From contig LADS01000037.1 in assembly GCA_000961725.1 (NCBI GenBank), positions 154,699-218,698 of the forward strand: a stretch of 64,000 bases of DNA, given 5' to 3'. This document shows positions 34,836 through 44,664 of this stretch, piece by piece (within the stretch, counting starts at the first letter, position 1; every line of letters begins with the position of its first letter). The position numbers and the translations under genes are program-made. The notes under the pieces are model-generated. The model was not told where the DNA came from. It searched no databases and saw nothing but the letters and a program-made list of their open reading frames with translations. Origin of the DNA: Desulfobulbaceae bacterium BRH_c16a. Its GTDB lineage: Bacteria > Desulfobacterota > Desulfobulbia > Desulfobulbales > Desulfocapsaceae.

Positions 34836-36032
34836 CTAGCTATTCATTGCCTCGGCGATCGCATCGCAGACATAGCCGATATTGGCCTGTGTCAGACCGG
34901 CAAGATTTATTCTGCCGCCCCCGACCACATAGATGCTCTTGTTGGCCCGCAACCACTGGACAACCTCGTCGGACAGACCGCTGAACGAGAACATCCCGCG
35001 CTGGGTAATGATGGATGAGAAATCCCCTTTTACATTCCTTGCGGCAAGACCTTCAACCAGAGCAACACGCATGGCCTTGATGCGGTCGCGCATGGCCGCC
35101 AGCTCTTCCAGCCACTGGGCATGCAATTCAGGGGTGCTGAGGATTGTCGCCACCACGAGTCCGCCATGGGCGGGCGGGTTGGAATAAATAACCCGGATGG
35201 TGGTTTTCAGGTGGCTCATCGCGACCGCCGCGTCTTTTGCCGTCGGACTGACAATAGTCAACGCACCGGTCCGCTCGTTATACAGTCCAAAATTTTTCGA
35301 GAAAGAACTGGCGATAAAAAAGTCGACGCCGGTCGCGGCAAACGCCTCAATGCCGAAACGATCTTCCGCCACGCCCTCGCCAAAGCCCTGGTAGGCAAAA
35401 TCCAGAAAGGGAATCCAGCCTTTAGCCGCGCCAATTGCGGCAACCTTTTGCCACTGATCGCGGCTGAGGTCGACCCCGCTCGGATTATGACAACAGGCAT
35501 GCAACAGCACAATATCCCCTGCCGGGACACTTTCCAGGCTGGCAACCACGGCCTCGAAGTCGACGGCCCTGGTCGTTGGGTTATAGTAGCCGTATTCAGC
35601 CAATTCAAAACCGGCGGTTTTGAAAACGCCTTTATGGTTGGCCCAGGTCGGCTTGCTGATCCAGACCTTGGCATTCGGGTAAAACTTTTTCAGGAGATCG
35701 CCGCCGACCCGCAGTGCCCCGGTGCCGCCCGGAGCATGGGCCGTTGCCGCCCGGCCGCTTGCAATAACTTCACCCGCCTCGCCGAACAGAAGCTTCTGGA
35801 CCTCGGCGGCATAAAGCGGATCGCCGGAAATCGGCAAATAGCTTTTGGTGCTTTCCCGTTCAAGCAGGAGTTTTTCCGCTGCCTTGACACAGTTGAGGAT
35901 AGGCGTTCTGCCCGCCTCATCTTTATACACTCCCACTCCCAGATTGACCTTTTGCGGATTCGGATCGCTCCTGAATGCGTCGGTCAAGCCAAGGATAGAA
36001 TCGGCAGGTGCCGCTTCAATATTTTGCCACAT
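34836..36032 (-). CDS. aspC: Aspartate/aromatic aminotransferase, class I (AspC/TyrB family)
   Basis: This 398-residue PLP enzyme starts MWQNIEAAPADSILGLTDAFR, the typical AspC/TyrB N-terminus. It has CHNPSGVDLSRDQW with the substrate and PLP contacts, and the Schiff-base lysine in FIASSFSKNFGLYNERTG. A conserved Arg in YSNPPAHGG is also present. It interconverts aspartate/oxaloacetate and glutamate/2-oxoglutarate, possibly also aromatic amino acids. A GGAGGAA site precedes the ATG. It converges on the HypD-like gene, which is compatible with handling glutamate from proline/hydroxyproline breakdown, although this is inference. Confidence 0.9.
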   Translation of the reverse strand: MWQNIEAAPADSILGLTDAFRSDPNPQKVNLGVGVYKDEAGRTPILNCVKAAEKLLLERESTKSYLPISGDPLYAAEVQKLLFGEAGEVIASGRAATAHAPGGTGALRVGGDLLKKFYPNAKVWISKPTWANHKGVFKTAGFELAEYGYYNPTTRAVDFEAVVASLESVPAGDIVLLHACCHNPSGVDLSRDQWQKVAAIGAAKGWIPFLDFAYQGFGEGVAEDRFGIEAFAATGVDFFIASSFSKNFGLYNERTGALTIVSPTAKDAAVAMSHLKTTIRVIYSNPPAHGGLVVATILSTPELHAQWLEELAAMRDRIKAMRVALVEGLAARNVKGDFSSIITQRGMFSFSGLSDEVVQWLRANKSIYVVGGGRINLAGLTQANIGYVCDAIAEAMNS

Positions 36033-36165
36033 ATATTCCTCCGATTATGGATAACACTTTTACCGAATGGGTGAATCGTGAAAATACATAATTTTACCGA
36101 ACTGTGTCAATAGGAATAGCTCGTGGCTCTCTTGACCTGTGATATCGCCGGATGAGTCCTTACTC

Positions 36166-37251
36166 TTACGCAACCAGGTCGAACTGCTGCATGGTGACTG
36201 CCTGACCATTCTCCATCAATGCAAGACCGGTCGATCTCACCTGCCCCAGCAGCGAATTTTCAGCATCCTTCACGGAAAAAAGGGTTTCGATATGTCCCAG
36301 ATACAGCGCACCGACCCCTGCCTGTCCAAGGCCAACCAGCTGCTCTTCACCGTCGCCGGTTCTCGACCAGATCCGCAGATTTTCATAGATGGCGTCGTTC
36401 TCGTCGATCCAGTTGTTGCCATCGCCGTCATATGCCCTGAGGTCGAGGAAGCCGTCGCCGGACAATGCACCGAAGAGCTCACTGCCGTCATTGACGATGC
36501 CGTCGCCGTTCTTGTCGAGGGCAAGAAAGCCGCTCCCGGGTCCGACGAAGGCAATCTGATCTTTGGTCCCATCGGCATCGATGTCGAAGCTGAAATTCCG
36601 CTCGGTCAACTGGGCAGCTGAGCCGGAAAAATTAATAACCAGCGGATCTTTCAAGGCATCCCCTGCACGGATGCTCAGGTTCTGCTCCCGATAGAACTCC
36701 CTGCTCATGCTGAGACTTACGGAAAAGTCAATCTGCCGGCCGTCTGCAGTGTTGATTTTACCGCCGGCTGCGAATTCGGTTTTTTCGTATTCATATTCGG
36801 ATTCACGATACTCATAGATCAGCCCGAAACCTGCACTCTCAGCCTCGGGCAACGGTACCGCACTCTCTCCGGCCTGGAGTTCACCCTCGAGGGGAGTCGT
36901 GATCTTCACCGGGTCGATTACCTGGAATTTCCTGCCGGTAAGACGTTCGAAAAGAGCCTGCAAGAGTCTCATATTGAGATCTGCCTCCATTTTCTGCTCT
37001 TTGGTGATCTCGAGGTCCGCAGGGCGCATTTGCCGTCTTTTCATGCCATCATGCCTGGAAAGCCGTACTGTATCCTGCGACAGATCGGCGAGTTCTTTGG
37101 CCGGATCCAGTTCACGACCTTTGTGCCTGTCGGCCCGAAAGACCTTGGGTTCGCGCTCTGTCTGCCAGACGGTGAGAGATTCTCGTTTGGTATGTTGTTC
37201 TATGAAGGTGCGTCTGGAGTACAGCTGGATTGCAGAATCGGTAATTATCAT
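36166..37251 (-). CDS. Hypothetical protein with EF-hand/dockerin-like Ca-binding loops (VCBS-like C-terminus)
   Basis: This 361-residue protein has no signal peptide. The C-terminal third has a series of Asp-rich loops: DIDADGTKDQI, DKNGDGIVNDGSELFG, DGDGNNWIDENDAIYENLRIW. It is typical of a family of large bacterial proteins annotated as VCBS-repeat or calcium-binding proteins. The N-terminus is basic with a run of polar residues (DRHKGRELDPAKE). The middle has an acidic ESEYEYEKTEF stretch. Loss of a secretion signal at the N-terminus suggests cytoplasmic or type-I-like export; function unknown. An AGGGAGGG site precedes the ATG. Confidence 0.7.
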   Translation of the reverse strand: MIITDSAIQLYSRRTFIEQHTKRESLTVWQTEREPKVFRADRHKGRELDPAKELADLSQDTVRLSRHDGMKRRQMRPADLEITKEQKMEADLNMRLLQALFERLTGRKFQVIDPVKITTPLEGELQAGESAVPLPEAESAGFGLIYEYRESEYEYEKTEFAAGGKINTADGRQIDFSVSLSMSREFYREQNLSIRAGDALKDPLVINFSGSAAQLTERNFSFDIDADGTKDQIAFVGPGSGFLALDKNGDGIVNDGSELFGALSGDGFLDLRAYDGDGNNWIDENDAIYENLRIWSRTGDGEEQLVGLGQAGVGALYLGHIETLFSVKDAENSLLGQVRSTGLALMENGQAVTMQQFDLVA

Positions 37252-37508
37252 GACATGGCCCTCCCTGGCGGCTTGGCTTGCGGATAATAAGCTGAGAAGT
37301 CATCCTTGACTTGTAAAAAACCTGCTTACATTTTTCTGTATCGGCGGTTGGCACTGTGTTATTTAGAAAAAACTGCTGTTCGATAAAAATCATGTCCTGG
37401 CGCCAACCCCCTTTCCGCCATGCAGAAACTGAAGTACTCTTTGCACTGCCTGTTGCGGGTATGGTAAAGAATAAAAAGGTGCAGATTATTAATAGCTCGG
37501 AGAATGTC

Positions 37509-38135
37509 ATGAAAATTCTTGTTGCCGAAGACGATCTCACTTCCAGATTGATGCTGGAGTTGATTATCGGCAAATGGTCTTTCGATGTAATATGCGCTGA
37601 CGACGGTCAGAAGGCCTGGGAAATACTGCAACAGGAACACTGCCCGCCTATCGCCATCCTCGACTGGGAGATGCCGGGAATCGATGGCCCGGAACTTTGT
37701 CGACGGATCAAGCTTCTTGCCAGGGACAACCCCATCCACGTCATCCTCCTTACAGGGCGGGACAGCACCGAGGATATTGTCATCGGGCTTGAGGCCGGCG
37801 CCGACGACTACGTGACAAAACCATTCGACCTCAATGAACTCAGAGCCCGGATCAATGTTGCCGTACGCCTGGTCAAGACTCAGGCATCCCTCAGCTTAAG
37901 GCTTAAAGAACTGAAGGAAGCCTTCGATCATGTAAAAACCCTTCAGGGTATTATTCCCATATGCATGTATTGTCACGCTATCCGTAGCGATAAAGCGGCC
38001 TGGCATAAGCTCGAGGCATACATCCAACAGCACTCCGAGGCCCAATTCAGTCACTCAATTTGCCCCAGTTGCCTGCATAAGCACTATCCCGAATTGGAGG
38101 ATGAAGTTCTGCAAATGAAAAAAAAGACCGAATAA
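37509..38135 (+). CDS. Response regulator with receiver domain and C-terminal Cys-rich module
   Basis: This 208-residue protein has a receiver domain (residues 1-122: VAEDD acid pocket, phospho-Asp52 in ILDWEMPG, DDYVTKPFDL). A short coiled coil follows, then a C-terminal segment with IICMYCHAIRS-like Cys pair (IPICMYCHAI) and a second pair (SICPSCLHKHYPE). The two C-x2-C pairs flank a Trp-centred loop, the shape of a small zinc or metal site found at the end of many Desulfobacterota response regulators and diguanylate cyclases. The ATG at 37509 starts exactly at the receiver; an upstream frame to 37356 is unlikely. No kinase is adjacent. Confidence 0.85.
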   Translation: MKILVAEDDLTSRLMLELIIGKWSFDVICADDGQKAWEILQQEHCPPIAILDWEMPGIDGPELCRRIKLLARDNPIHVILLTGRDSTEDIVIGLEAGADDYVTKPFDLNELRARINVAVRLVKTQASLSLRLKELKEAFDHVKTLQGIIPICMYCHAIRSDKAAWHKLEAYIQQHSEAQFSHSICPSCLHKHYPELEDEVLQMKKKTE

Positions 38136-38397
38136 AGGTTAAAAAAACCGTTGCTTCTTTTCCCCGCCTGGATTCTTTACCCTCCTCCTAATGAGCTGCC
38201 GTAGGATTGCCGTTACCTTCGCTCAAGCCACTGACTCAGATGGTCGATTTCGATGCAACAGGAATTCTAGTTGCAGGCGAAAAATCTTTACGATAGGATA
38301 CTGCCCCAATGAACTTTACCCGTACGACAACCTTCCTTGAATGAGTCCTTCATTCTTCAGGGATTCTGTCAGGCTCGATCAATCTTGGTGAAATAGA

Positions 38398-39792
38398 ATG
38401 GCTGAAAAAAGACTTCGTGTAGAAAAAATCGGTGGTACCACCATGTCCCGTTTCGGGGAAGTGCTGGAAAATGTCATCCTCAAGGATGACAACGACATAT
38501 ACAATAGAATCTACGTCGTGTCCGCATACTCGGGCGTCACCAACGAACTGCTGGAACATAAAAAGACCGGACAGCCCGGCATCTACCAGAGCTTTGAGCA
38601 AAACGACGAATACGAACCGGCGATGATCAGCCTGCAAAACAGGCTCTGCGAACTGAACCGCAGTTTTAAAGAAATCGGCCTCGATGTTGCCACCGCCGAC
38701 CGGTTTATCTGCGAGCGCATCTCGTTTGCCGTCAATATCTTGAAAAGCATGGACAATGTCATTTCTTCGGGCTATGTCAACCGCACCGAAGTGCTCCTTG
38801 CAGCGCGCGAACTTCTCGCCTCCATCGGCGAGATGCACAGCGCCTTCAACAGTGCCAATATCCTGCAGAACCTCGGCTACTCCGCGACCTATGTCGACCT
38901 CAGCGGCTGGCAGGACAGGCGTGAAAGAACCATTGATGCGCGTATCCGGCATATTTTTTCGACTCTCGATCCAGCCAGGACCATTTGCGTTGCCACCGGT
39001 TACACCAAAGGAACGGAAGGGATCATGCGGGAGTTTGACCGAGGCTATTCGGAAGTGACATTTTCCAAAATCGCCGTTCTGCTGAACGCAGAAGAGGCAG
39101 TCATCCACAAAGAATATCATTTGTGTTCCGGCGACCCGGTGATCATCGGCGAGGACAAAGTCCATCCGGTCTGCAACACCAATTTCGATGTCGCCGACCA
39201 GCTGGCCGATGTCGGCATGGAGGCGATCCACCCCAAGGCTTCCAAGCCGTTGGAAACGGCGGGTATTTCGATCCGGGTGATGAATGCCTTCGATCCCAGC
39301 CACAGCGGCACGCTGATCACCAAGGACTATATCTGCCCCCGCTCAAAGACCGAGGTCATCACCGGCTCCAATGCCGTGACCTGCCTGGAAGTTCACGATA
39401 CCCGGATGGTCGGAGAGGTCGGCTTCGACATGAAAATCATGAAAATCCTGCAGGACCACAACATCAGCTATATCAACAAGGCGACCAACGCCAACACCAT
39501 CGATGTGCTGATTTACGAAAGAGATTGTACGCCGGCCATGCTCGACGACATGCGCCGTCGCTTCGAACTGGTGACCACCCAGAATGTGGCCATAGTCTGT
39601 GCCATCGGCTCCAACATCGCCAAACCGGGTATGCTTGCCAAGGCAGCCAGGGCACTGGCCGACTCGAATATAAATATCCTCTCGGTTTCACAGACATCCA
39701 GACAAACCAATATGCAGTTCACCCTGCAGCGGGAACACTTTGTCCAGGCCCAACGCGCGCTGCACCGGACACTCTGCGAAGAGGAGAGTTAA
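38398..39792 (+). CDS. Aspartokinase with C-terminal ACT domains
   Basis: This 464-residue protein has the amino-acid-kinase start VEKIGGTTMSRFGEVLENV and the substrate/ATP segments VVSAYSGVTNELLEH and CVATGYTKGTEG. A C-terminal pair of ACT-type regulatory domains follows (VGEVGFDMKIMKILQDHNISY, VAIVCAIGSNIAKPGMLAKAARALADSNINI). It phosphorylates L-aspartate at the head of lysine/threonine/methionine synthesis, with feedback control through the ACT domains. This form is closer to the monofunctional ectoine-type/Ask-like group than to E. coli LysC. A weak GGTGA site precedes the ATG. A strong terminator follows. Confidence 0.88.
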   Translation: MAEKRLRVEKIGGTTMSRFGEVLENVILKDDNDIYNRIYVVSAYSGVTNELLEHKKTGQPGIYQSFEQNDEYEPAMISLQNRLCELNRSFKEIGLDVATADRFICERISFAVNILKSMDNVISSGYVNRTEVLLAARELLASIGEMHSAFNSANILQNLGYSATYVDLSGWQDRRERTIDARIRHIFSTLDPARTICVATGYTKGTEGIMREFDRGYSEVTFSKIAVLLNAEEAVIHKEYHLCSGDPVIIGEDKVHPVCNTNFDVADQLADVGMEAIHPKASKPLETAGISIRVMNAFDPSHSGTLITKDYICPRSKTEVITGSNAVTCLEVHDTRMVGEVGFDMKIMKILQDHNISYINKATNANTIDVLIYERDCTPAMLDDMRRRFELVTTQNVAIVCAIGSNIAKPGMLAKAARALADSNINILSVSQTSRQTNMQFTLQREHFVQAQRALHRTLCEEES

Positions 39793-39804
39793 TACACAAA
39801 AAAA

Positions 39805-39832
39805 GGCAGGATCAGGAACTCCTGATCCTGCC
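39805..39832. terminator. Bidirectional intrinsic terminator after aspartokinase
   Basis: A perfect 12-bp stem (39805-39816 with 39821-39832) with loop AACT, preceded by A8 and followed at a short distance by T-rich sequence. It serves the convergent aspartokinase and NhaD-like genes. Confidence 0.88.
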
Positions 39833-39861
39833 GGATTTTGTCTTTTTTACCGGACTCCGGA

Positions 39862-41148
39862 TCAGCCGTGGAGCAATCTATACTGCATGATATAAACGAA
39901 AATCCCTGAAAAATAACCCAGAGCAGCCAGCCCCCCGATCTTTTTCGCATACCAGAAGAAGTGGATCTTTTCCAGCCCCATGGCGGCAACACCCGCAGCC
40001 GAACCAATGATGAGAATGGAGCCTCCGGTTCCGGCACAATAGGCCATGAACTCCCAGAGGAAACTATCGGCGGGATAGGTGGCCATGCTGTACATGCCCA
40101 TTGAGGCCGCAACCAGCGGCACGTTATCGACCACGGCGCTGAAGAGCCCGATCAGCACGACGATGATATCCTGACGTCCGATAGCTTGATTGAGCCACTC
40201 GGCGAGAGCAGTCAGGATATGTGTGTGCTCCAGGGTGGCTACGGCCAGGAGAATTCCGATAAAAAAGACAATACTGGACATGTCTATATGCTTAAGAGCG
40301 GAAACCAGGGTCAGGTGTTCTTTAAACTCGTCTTCTTTCTTACGGTGCAGAATCTCGCCTACCAGCCAGAGTAAGCCGAGACCGAAGAGGATACCCATGA
40401 AGGGGGGAAGGTGGGTGATGGTTTTAAAAATCGGTACAGCAACCAGGCAACCGATCCCCATGAAAAACATGAGATTCTGTTCGAAAGGGGTAGTTGTTAT
40501 TTCGCTGCCGTTGTCTACTGCTATTGGGCTGACAACCTTTCTACCGCGCAGGATAAAGTTGAGAAACAGGAGTGGCACAACCAGACAGGCCAATGAGGCC
40601 AGGAAAACTCCCTTGATTATTGCAAGGGAGGTAATTTGTCCCCCGATCCACAACATAGTGGTGGTGACATCGCCGATCGGTGACCAGGCGCCGCCGGCAT
40701 TGGCGGCAACAACAATAATTCCAGCAAAGAACAACCGGTCATCGTGTCGATCCAACAGTTTTTTCATTAAGGAAATCATGACGATGGTTGTGGTCAGATT
40801 GTCAAGAATAGCGCTGAGGAAAAAAGTGACAAAGCCCACCAGCCAGAGCAGGGAGGTTATCTTCGTGGTCTTGATGCGTGAGGTGATGACCCGAAAGCCG
40901 TTATGGGCATCGACCACCTCGACAATGGTCATCGCCCCCATCAGAAAGAACACGATCTGGGCAGTTGCTGCAAGCGATTCATTGAGATTTTCCGAGATCA
41001 GATGGTGATCGCCACCCATCAGAGCGTAAATTGTCCAAAGCAGGCCCGCGCCGATAAGCGCGGAGGCAGATTTGTTGACCTTGAGAGGATGCTCAAGGGC
41101 AATGCAAACATAAGCGGCAGCAAAAATAATGACCAAAGCGATAACCAT
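39862..41148 (-). CDS. nhaD: NhaD-type Na+/H+ antiporter
   Basis: This 428-residue protein of the ion-transporter superfamily has about 12 helices. Landmarks of NhaD are ISENLNESLAATAQIVFFLMGAMTIVEVVDAHNGF near the N-terminus, SAILDNLTTTIVMISLMKKLL, and AGGAWSPIGDVTTTMLWIGGQIT. FSAVVDNVPLVAASMGMYSM occurs in the second half. It exports Na+ in exchange for protons and is common in marine or haloalkaliphilic bacteria. The ATG at 41148 has a GGAGAAG site; an upstream start at 41169 is not used. Confidence 0.9.
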   Translation of the reverse strand: MVIALVIIFAAAYVCIALEHPLKVNKSASALIGAGLLWTIYALMGGDHHLISENLNESLAATAQIVFFLMGAMTIVEVVDAHNGFRVITSRIKTTKITSLLWLVGFVTFFLSAILDNLTTTIVMISLMKKLLDRHDDRLFFAGIIVVAANAGGAWSPIGDVTTTMLWIGGQITSLAIIKGVFLASLACLVVPLLFLNFILRGRKVVSPIAVDNGSEITTTPFEQNLMFFMGIGCLVAVPIFKTITHLPPFMGILFGLGLLWLVGEILHRKKEDEFKEHLTLVSALKHIDMSSIVFFIGILLAVATLEHTHILTALAEWLNQAIGRQDIIVVLIGLFSAVVDNVPLVAASMGMYSMATYPADSFLWEFMAYCAGTGGSILIIGSAAGVAAMGLEKIHFFWYAKKIGGLAALGYFSGIFVYIMQYRLLHG

Positions 41149-41305
41149 AACTTCTCCTCTCTCTTTCAATCAAATTTAATGATGGAAAAACAACAAACCC
41201 GAAAATGATGGAAATGACAAGCAATTTTAGAGCAAATCACATGCCAATTTATCGGCTGGCTAAGGCGTGAAAAAGGAAAGGATTGCAGAGGAGCATTTTG
41301 ACAAC

Positions 41306-41345
41306 AGATTAAAGCAGCATCGATTGCATGACACTGCTTTAATCT
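41306..41345. repeat. 12-bp inverted repeat between NhaD and SLC13 genes
   Basis: The arms 41306-41317 and 41334-41345 (AGATTAAAGCAG and its complement) enclose 16 bases. It lies in the 275-base spacer downstream of the permease gene and upstream of nhaD, without a T-tract. It could be a terminator remnant or a regulator site. Confidence 0.55.
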
Positions 41346-41423
41346 GGAAGAAAAGGGAGAGGATTCTACGCTAACAATCCCGCAAGGACCAGGCTCGAGA
41401 ACCTTTGTCAGAATTGAGGAAAA

Positions 41424-43271
41424 TTACAATTTAAAGATGAACTTAACGCACAACATCAAAACGCCGATATACAAAACCGACATCCCAAAACCCGTGCGAA
41501 TATAATCGATGGTCCGATAATTACCGGCTCGCATAATCAAAGCATTAACCTGATGGGTTGGCAGGATAAAGGCGTTTGAAGCCGAAACTGCCACCACAAG
41601 TGCGGCAATCATCGGATCCGCACCGATAGTCGAAGCCATATTCATTGCCAGGGGAACCATCAGTACCACTGCCCCCACATTCGAGGCCACCAACGAGAAG
41701 GAAGAGGTTAACAGGGAGATAACCAGCATCAGTAGCAAAGGTCCGGGAGTGCCCACTGCAGCTAAGGTCTTCTGGGCGATAAACGCCGCCGCGCCCGTAA
41801 TTTCGAAAGCGGTTCCCAAGGGGATGAGGCCGGAAAGTAAAAAAACCGTCCGCCAATCTACAGCCTCATAGGCCCGATCAGCGGGAATGATCTTAGTCAG
41901 TACCATGCCCAATGCCCCAGAGAGGAGAGCGATGGAGAGTTTGACCTCGAAGCCGAGAGCCAGGGTCAAGGCCATCAGCAGAAAAAAGACAGCGCATCGC
42001 TTCCTTTCCGGTTTGAATTCCTCACCCGGAATGTCGTTGATAAGGGCGATATCCAATTTATCAGCGAGAAGCCGGAATTGCTTCCAGCGTCCCTGCATCA
42101 GGATGGTGTCACCTTGTTGCAATTTAGTAATGTTGATAGCATCCATGATGATCCTATCGCCCCGAACAATCGCCAGGGGATTGACCTGAAAGAGTGGACG
42201 GAACTGCAGTTCCTCCATGGTATGCTGACTGAGATTGGAGTGTGGAATGACGACGCCTTCGATGATCCCAGACTCATCCGGATAATTTTCCCCGGCAAAT
42301 ACCGCGTGTTCCTTTTGTATTACCCAACCCTGTTCCTTCGCCAATCGACATATGTTTTTCTCTGCACTGATCACCCATAGAACATCTCCTGCCTCAATTG
42401 ACGAATCCTTTGTAGGTGCAAATTCTTTTTGAAGCCCATTGTTTTTGGCGATTCCGACAACAGTGACGTGGTACTTAGGCCGAATCTCCAATTCGCCAAG
42501 GGTATGGCTCGGGTAGTAGGCCGGTACCGAAAGTTCATAGCTCTGCCCGACCTCTTCGCCATAGATCTCATGCAATCGTTTATCGGTACAGCCTCCATCA
42601 AGGTCACAACTGTCAGATGGCAGCAAGCGTTTGCCAAGGAAAACAAAATAGAGAATGGCGGTGACCAACAAGGCAATGCCGATCGGGGTCACCGTGAACA
42701 ATTTAAATGGCACAAAGGGTTGATTATGAACAGCGATCGGGTTGTTCTCCCACCAGCCTTGCATGAGATCATTGAGCATGATCAAGGGACTGGAGCCGAC
42801 CAAGGTAAGACATCCGCCGATAATGGCGCAAAAACCCATAGGCATCAATATTCGGCTGGGGGAGAAATGGAGTTGCCGGCTCACTCTTATAGCGGCAGGC
42901 ATAAACAGTGCCGCTGCCCCGATATTTTGCATAAAACTCGAGATTAAAGCGACCGTCAGGGAAATAACCGTCAGAATCCGGTTCTCACTGTGCCCAACCA
43001 CCTTGATGATCCGAGCTGCAACCTCGTTCATGATTCCCGTCTTGTTCAGACCGGCACCAAGAATCATTACTGCAATAATTGATACAACCGCATTGGAACT
43101 GAGGCCGGCAATGGCCTGCTCCGCTGAAAGAACCCCTGTCAGCGGCAACAGGACCATCATCAGCAAACCGACGAGATCGACTCGCAACAGATCCGTAACG
43201 AAGAGAAAAATGGCTAGACCTAGTAGAAAGAAAACTACTATCATATCTGTCGTAATCACACTTCCATCCAT
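41424..43271 (-). CDS. SLC13/DASS-family permease with two central RCK (TrkA-C) domains
   Basis: This 615-residue protein has an N-terminal membrane half (about 1-205: LAIFLFVTDLLRVDLVGLLMMVLLPLTG, VIGGCLTLVGSSPLIM-like GGCLTLVGSSPLIML). It has two TrkA-C-like cytoplasmic domains at about 220-390 (LGELEIRPKYHVTVVGIAKN, MEELQFRPLFQVNPLAIVRG). A C-terminal membrane half follows (IALLSGALGMVLTKIIPADRAYEAVDW). Such proteins transport divalent anions such as sulfate, sulfite, sulfonates or dicarboxylates with Na+. The RCK domains suggest ligand gating. The substrate is not readable from sequence. GGGGCAACGCG precedes the ATG. Confidence 0.87.
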   Translation of the reverse strand: MDGSVITTDMIVVFFLLGLAIFLFVTDLLRVDLVGLLMMVLLPLTGVLSAEQAIAGLSSNAVVSIIAVMILGAGLNKTGIMNEVAARIIKVVGHSENRILTVISLTVALISSFMQNIGAAALFMPAAIRVSRQLHFSPSRILMPMGFCAIIGGCLTLVGSSPLIMLNDLMQGWWENNPIAVHNQPFVPFKLFTVTPIGIALLVTAILYFVFLGKRLLPSDSCDLDGGCTDKRLHEIYGEEVGQSYELSVPAYYPSHTLGELEIRPKYHVTVVGIAKNNGLQKEFAPTKDSSIEAGDVLWVISAEKNICRLAKEQGWVIQKEHAVFAGENYPDESGIIEGVVIPHSNLSQHTMEELQFRPLFQVNPLAIVRGDRIIMDAINITKLQQGDTILMQGRWKQFRLLADKLDIALINDIPGEEFKPERKRCAVFFLLMALTLALGFEVKLSIALLSGALGMVLTKIIPADRAYEAVDWRTVFLLSGLIPLGTAFEITGAAAFIAQKTLAAVGTPGPLLLMLVISLLTSSFSLVASNVGAVVLMVPLAMNMASTIGADPMIAALVVAVSASNAFILPTHQVNALIMRAGNYRTIDYIRTGFGMSVLYIGVLMLCVKFIFKL

Positions 43272-43585
43272 CGCGTTGCCCCTTAACCTGAACTTTTTTC
43301 AGTATCCCTAGACTAGACCTATAGGGAAATCGATAACCAGCAAAGAATTTCAGCATGGCTACAGCCGCATGACAAAGATTGTCTTGAATTCAAGCTGCTG
43401 AAGCCGTTGACTTCAGCATATCGCCTATGCAGGCAAATATCAAATATATTTTAGTATTATATTTATTACTATAATTGATAGCCAACCAACAACATCATCA
43501 CCTGATGGCGATATATAGAGAAATCCCTGCCTTCCCAGCATTCAGGGCTAGCCGGGAAGAGGTTTATTTTCATCAATACTGATTT
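43272..43585. other. AT-rich intergenic spacer, no gene seen
   Basis: This 314-base stretch holds the promoter region of the SLC13 permease. The section 43440-43490 is nearly pure A/T. I saw no clear promoter match, hairpin or small ORF. Confidence 0.5.
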
Positions 43586-44425
43586 TTATACATCCATATT
43601 AAAGAAGGGGTTGATATGGTTCTTGTTAGCGACAACCGGCTTGGCAAAGACCACATCCTTGACATTATAGGCAGTCATGATCATCTCGGCTGTCTTACGA
43701 CGCTGCTCCCCGTCGTTTTTCAGGGCACCTTCCAAGTTGCCAAGGGTTATAACGCCATTATCGTTTTCTATTGTCGCCCGCGGGGCATAGTTTACGATCT
43801 TTGCATGAATATTGGCAAGGAGGGTGCGCTCCTGAAGTTTTTCCAACGATGCCTGAGAGGTCTTATACCGGCCTTTTTGGATGATACCACAAAGAACATC
43901 GACGACATCCCCTACAGTCAGAGAATTGATGTGCAAAACGGCATCATATAAAGAGCAATTCAAGGTGTCCTTGCCGTAGAGAGAAAGACTCCACCGACGC
44001 CTCTCATCATCATCTTTTTTCAACATGTACCGAGCTTCTTCCTCAGAACAATTTTCCCGTTTCATTTCTTCCTTGACCCGATCCTCCATGTTGGCAATGA
44101 TCCTCACCTTCATAACATGGGAAATATCCTGGAGGAAAAAATGTCCGGCCAATCCATGATATACAATATTATCCTTGACCATATGACTGAGAAAAGCAGC
44201 GCGAAAATAGCTAATATACCGTTCCCTGCCATGACTGAACCTTTCAAGAATTGAAGGTGCATCATGCAGTGCTTTCACCAGCCTGATTTCCGGAATAGAA
44301 AACTCTTCACATGCCTCAAGCAAAATATCCCTGGAAACACATTCATAGCCAAGACACTGAGCTAGGGCTTCGGCGACTTCCTTACCTCTGCTGTATGATC
44401 CTCTTGAAATGGTGATTATAGCCAC
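43586..44425 (-). CDS. Cytidylate-kinase-like protein with C-terminal BON-like domain
   Basis: This 279-residue protein has an N-terminal P-loop-like ITISRGSYSRGKEVAEALAQCLGYECVSRDILLE, the cytidylate kinase-like family (AAA_26), in which the classic GxxGxGKS is degenerate. Residues about 195-270 (LANIHAKIVNYAPRATIEN, GVITLGNLEG, VKDVVFAKPVV) resemble a BON domain, usually linked to membrane or small-ligand binding. Proteins of this group sit next to transporters and are thought to be regulatory; the precise activity is unknown. The GTG start at 44425 follows AGGAGAG. It is upstream of the SLC13 permease on the same strand. Confidence 0.78.
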   Translation of the reverse strand: MAIITISRGSYSRGKEVAEALAQCLGYECVSRDILLEACEEFSIPEIRLVKALHDAPSILERFSHGRERYISYFRAAFLSHMVKDNIVYHGLAGHFFLQDISHVMKVRIIANMEDRVKEEMKRENCSEEEARYMLKKDDDERRRWSLSLYGKDTLNCSLYDAVLHINSLTVGDVVDVLCGIIQKGRYKTSQASLEKLQERTLLANIHAKIVNYAPRATIENDNGVITLGNLEGALKNDGEQRRKTAEMIMTAYNVKDVVFAKPVVANKNHINPFFNMDV

Positions 44426-44664
44426 AGCACTCTCCTGTTAAGAATAACCTGATCCGGAGAGGATCAGGCAGCACGAATGATTCTTGCTAATCAAAAATAA
44501 CCCTTTTGTATACTATCCACCTTTCCGCTGGAAGTGAAGACAATTTTTCCCACTGATAATTCCGGGTGAAGTCGGGTCTAAAGGAGGGCTTGGATCAGTA
44601 AAACCATCGCCAGAGTGAAAAGGAGATGAAAACCTCCCCCTCATGAAGAAGGATGGCTATAAAA

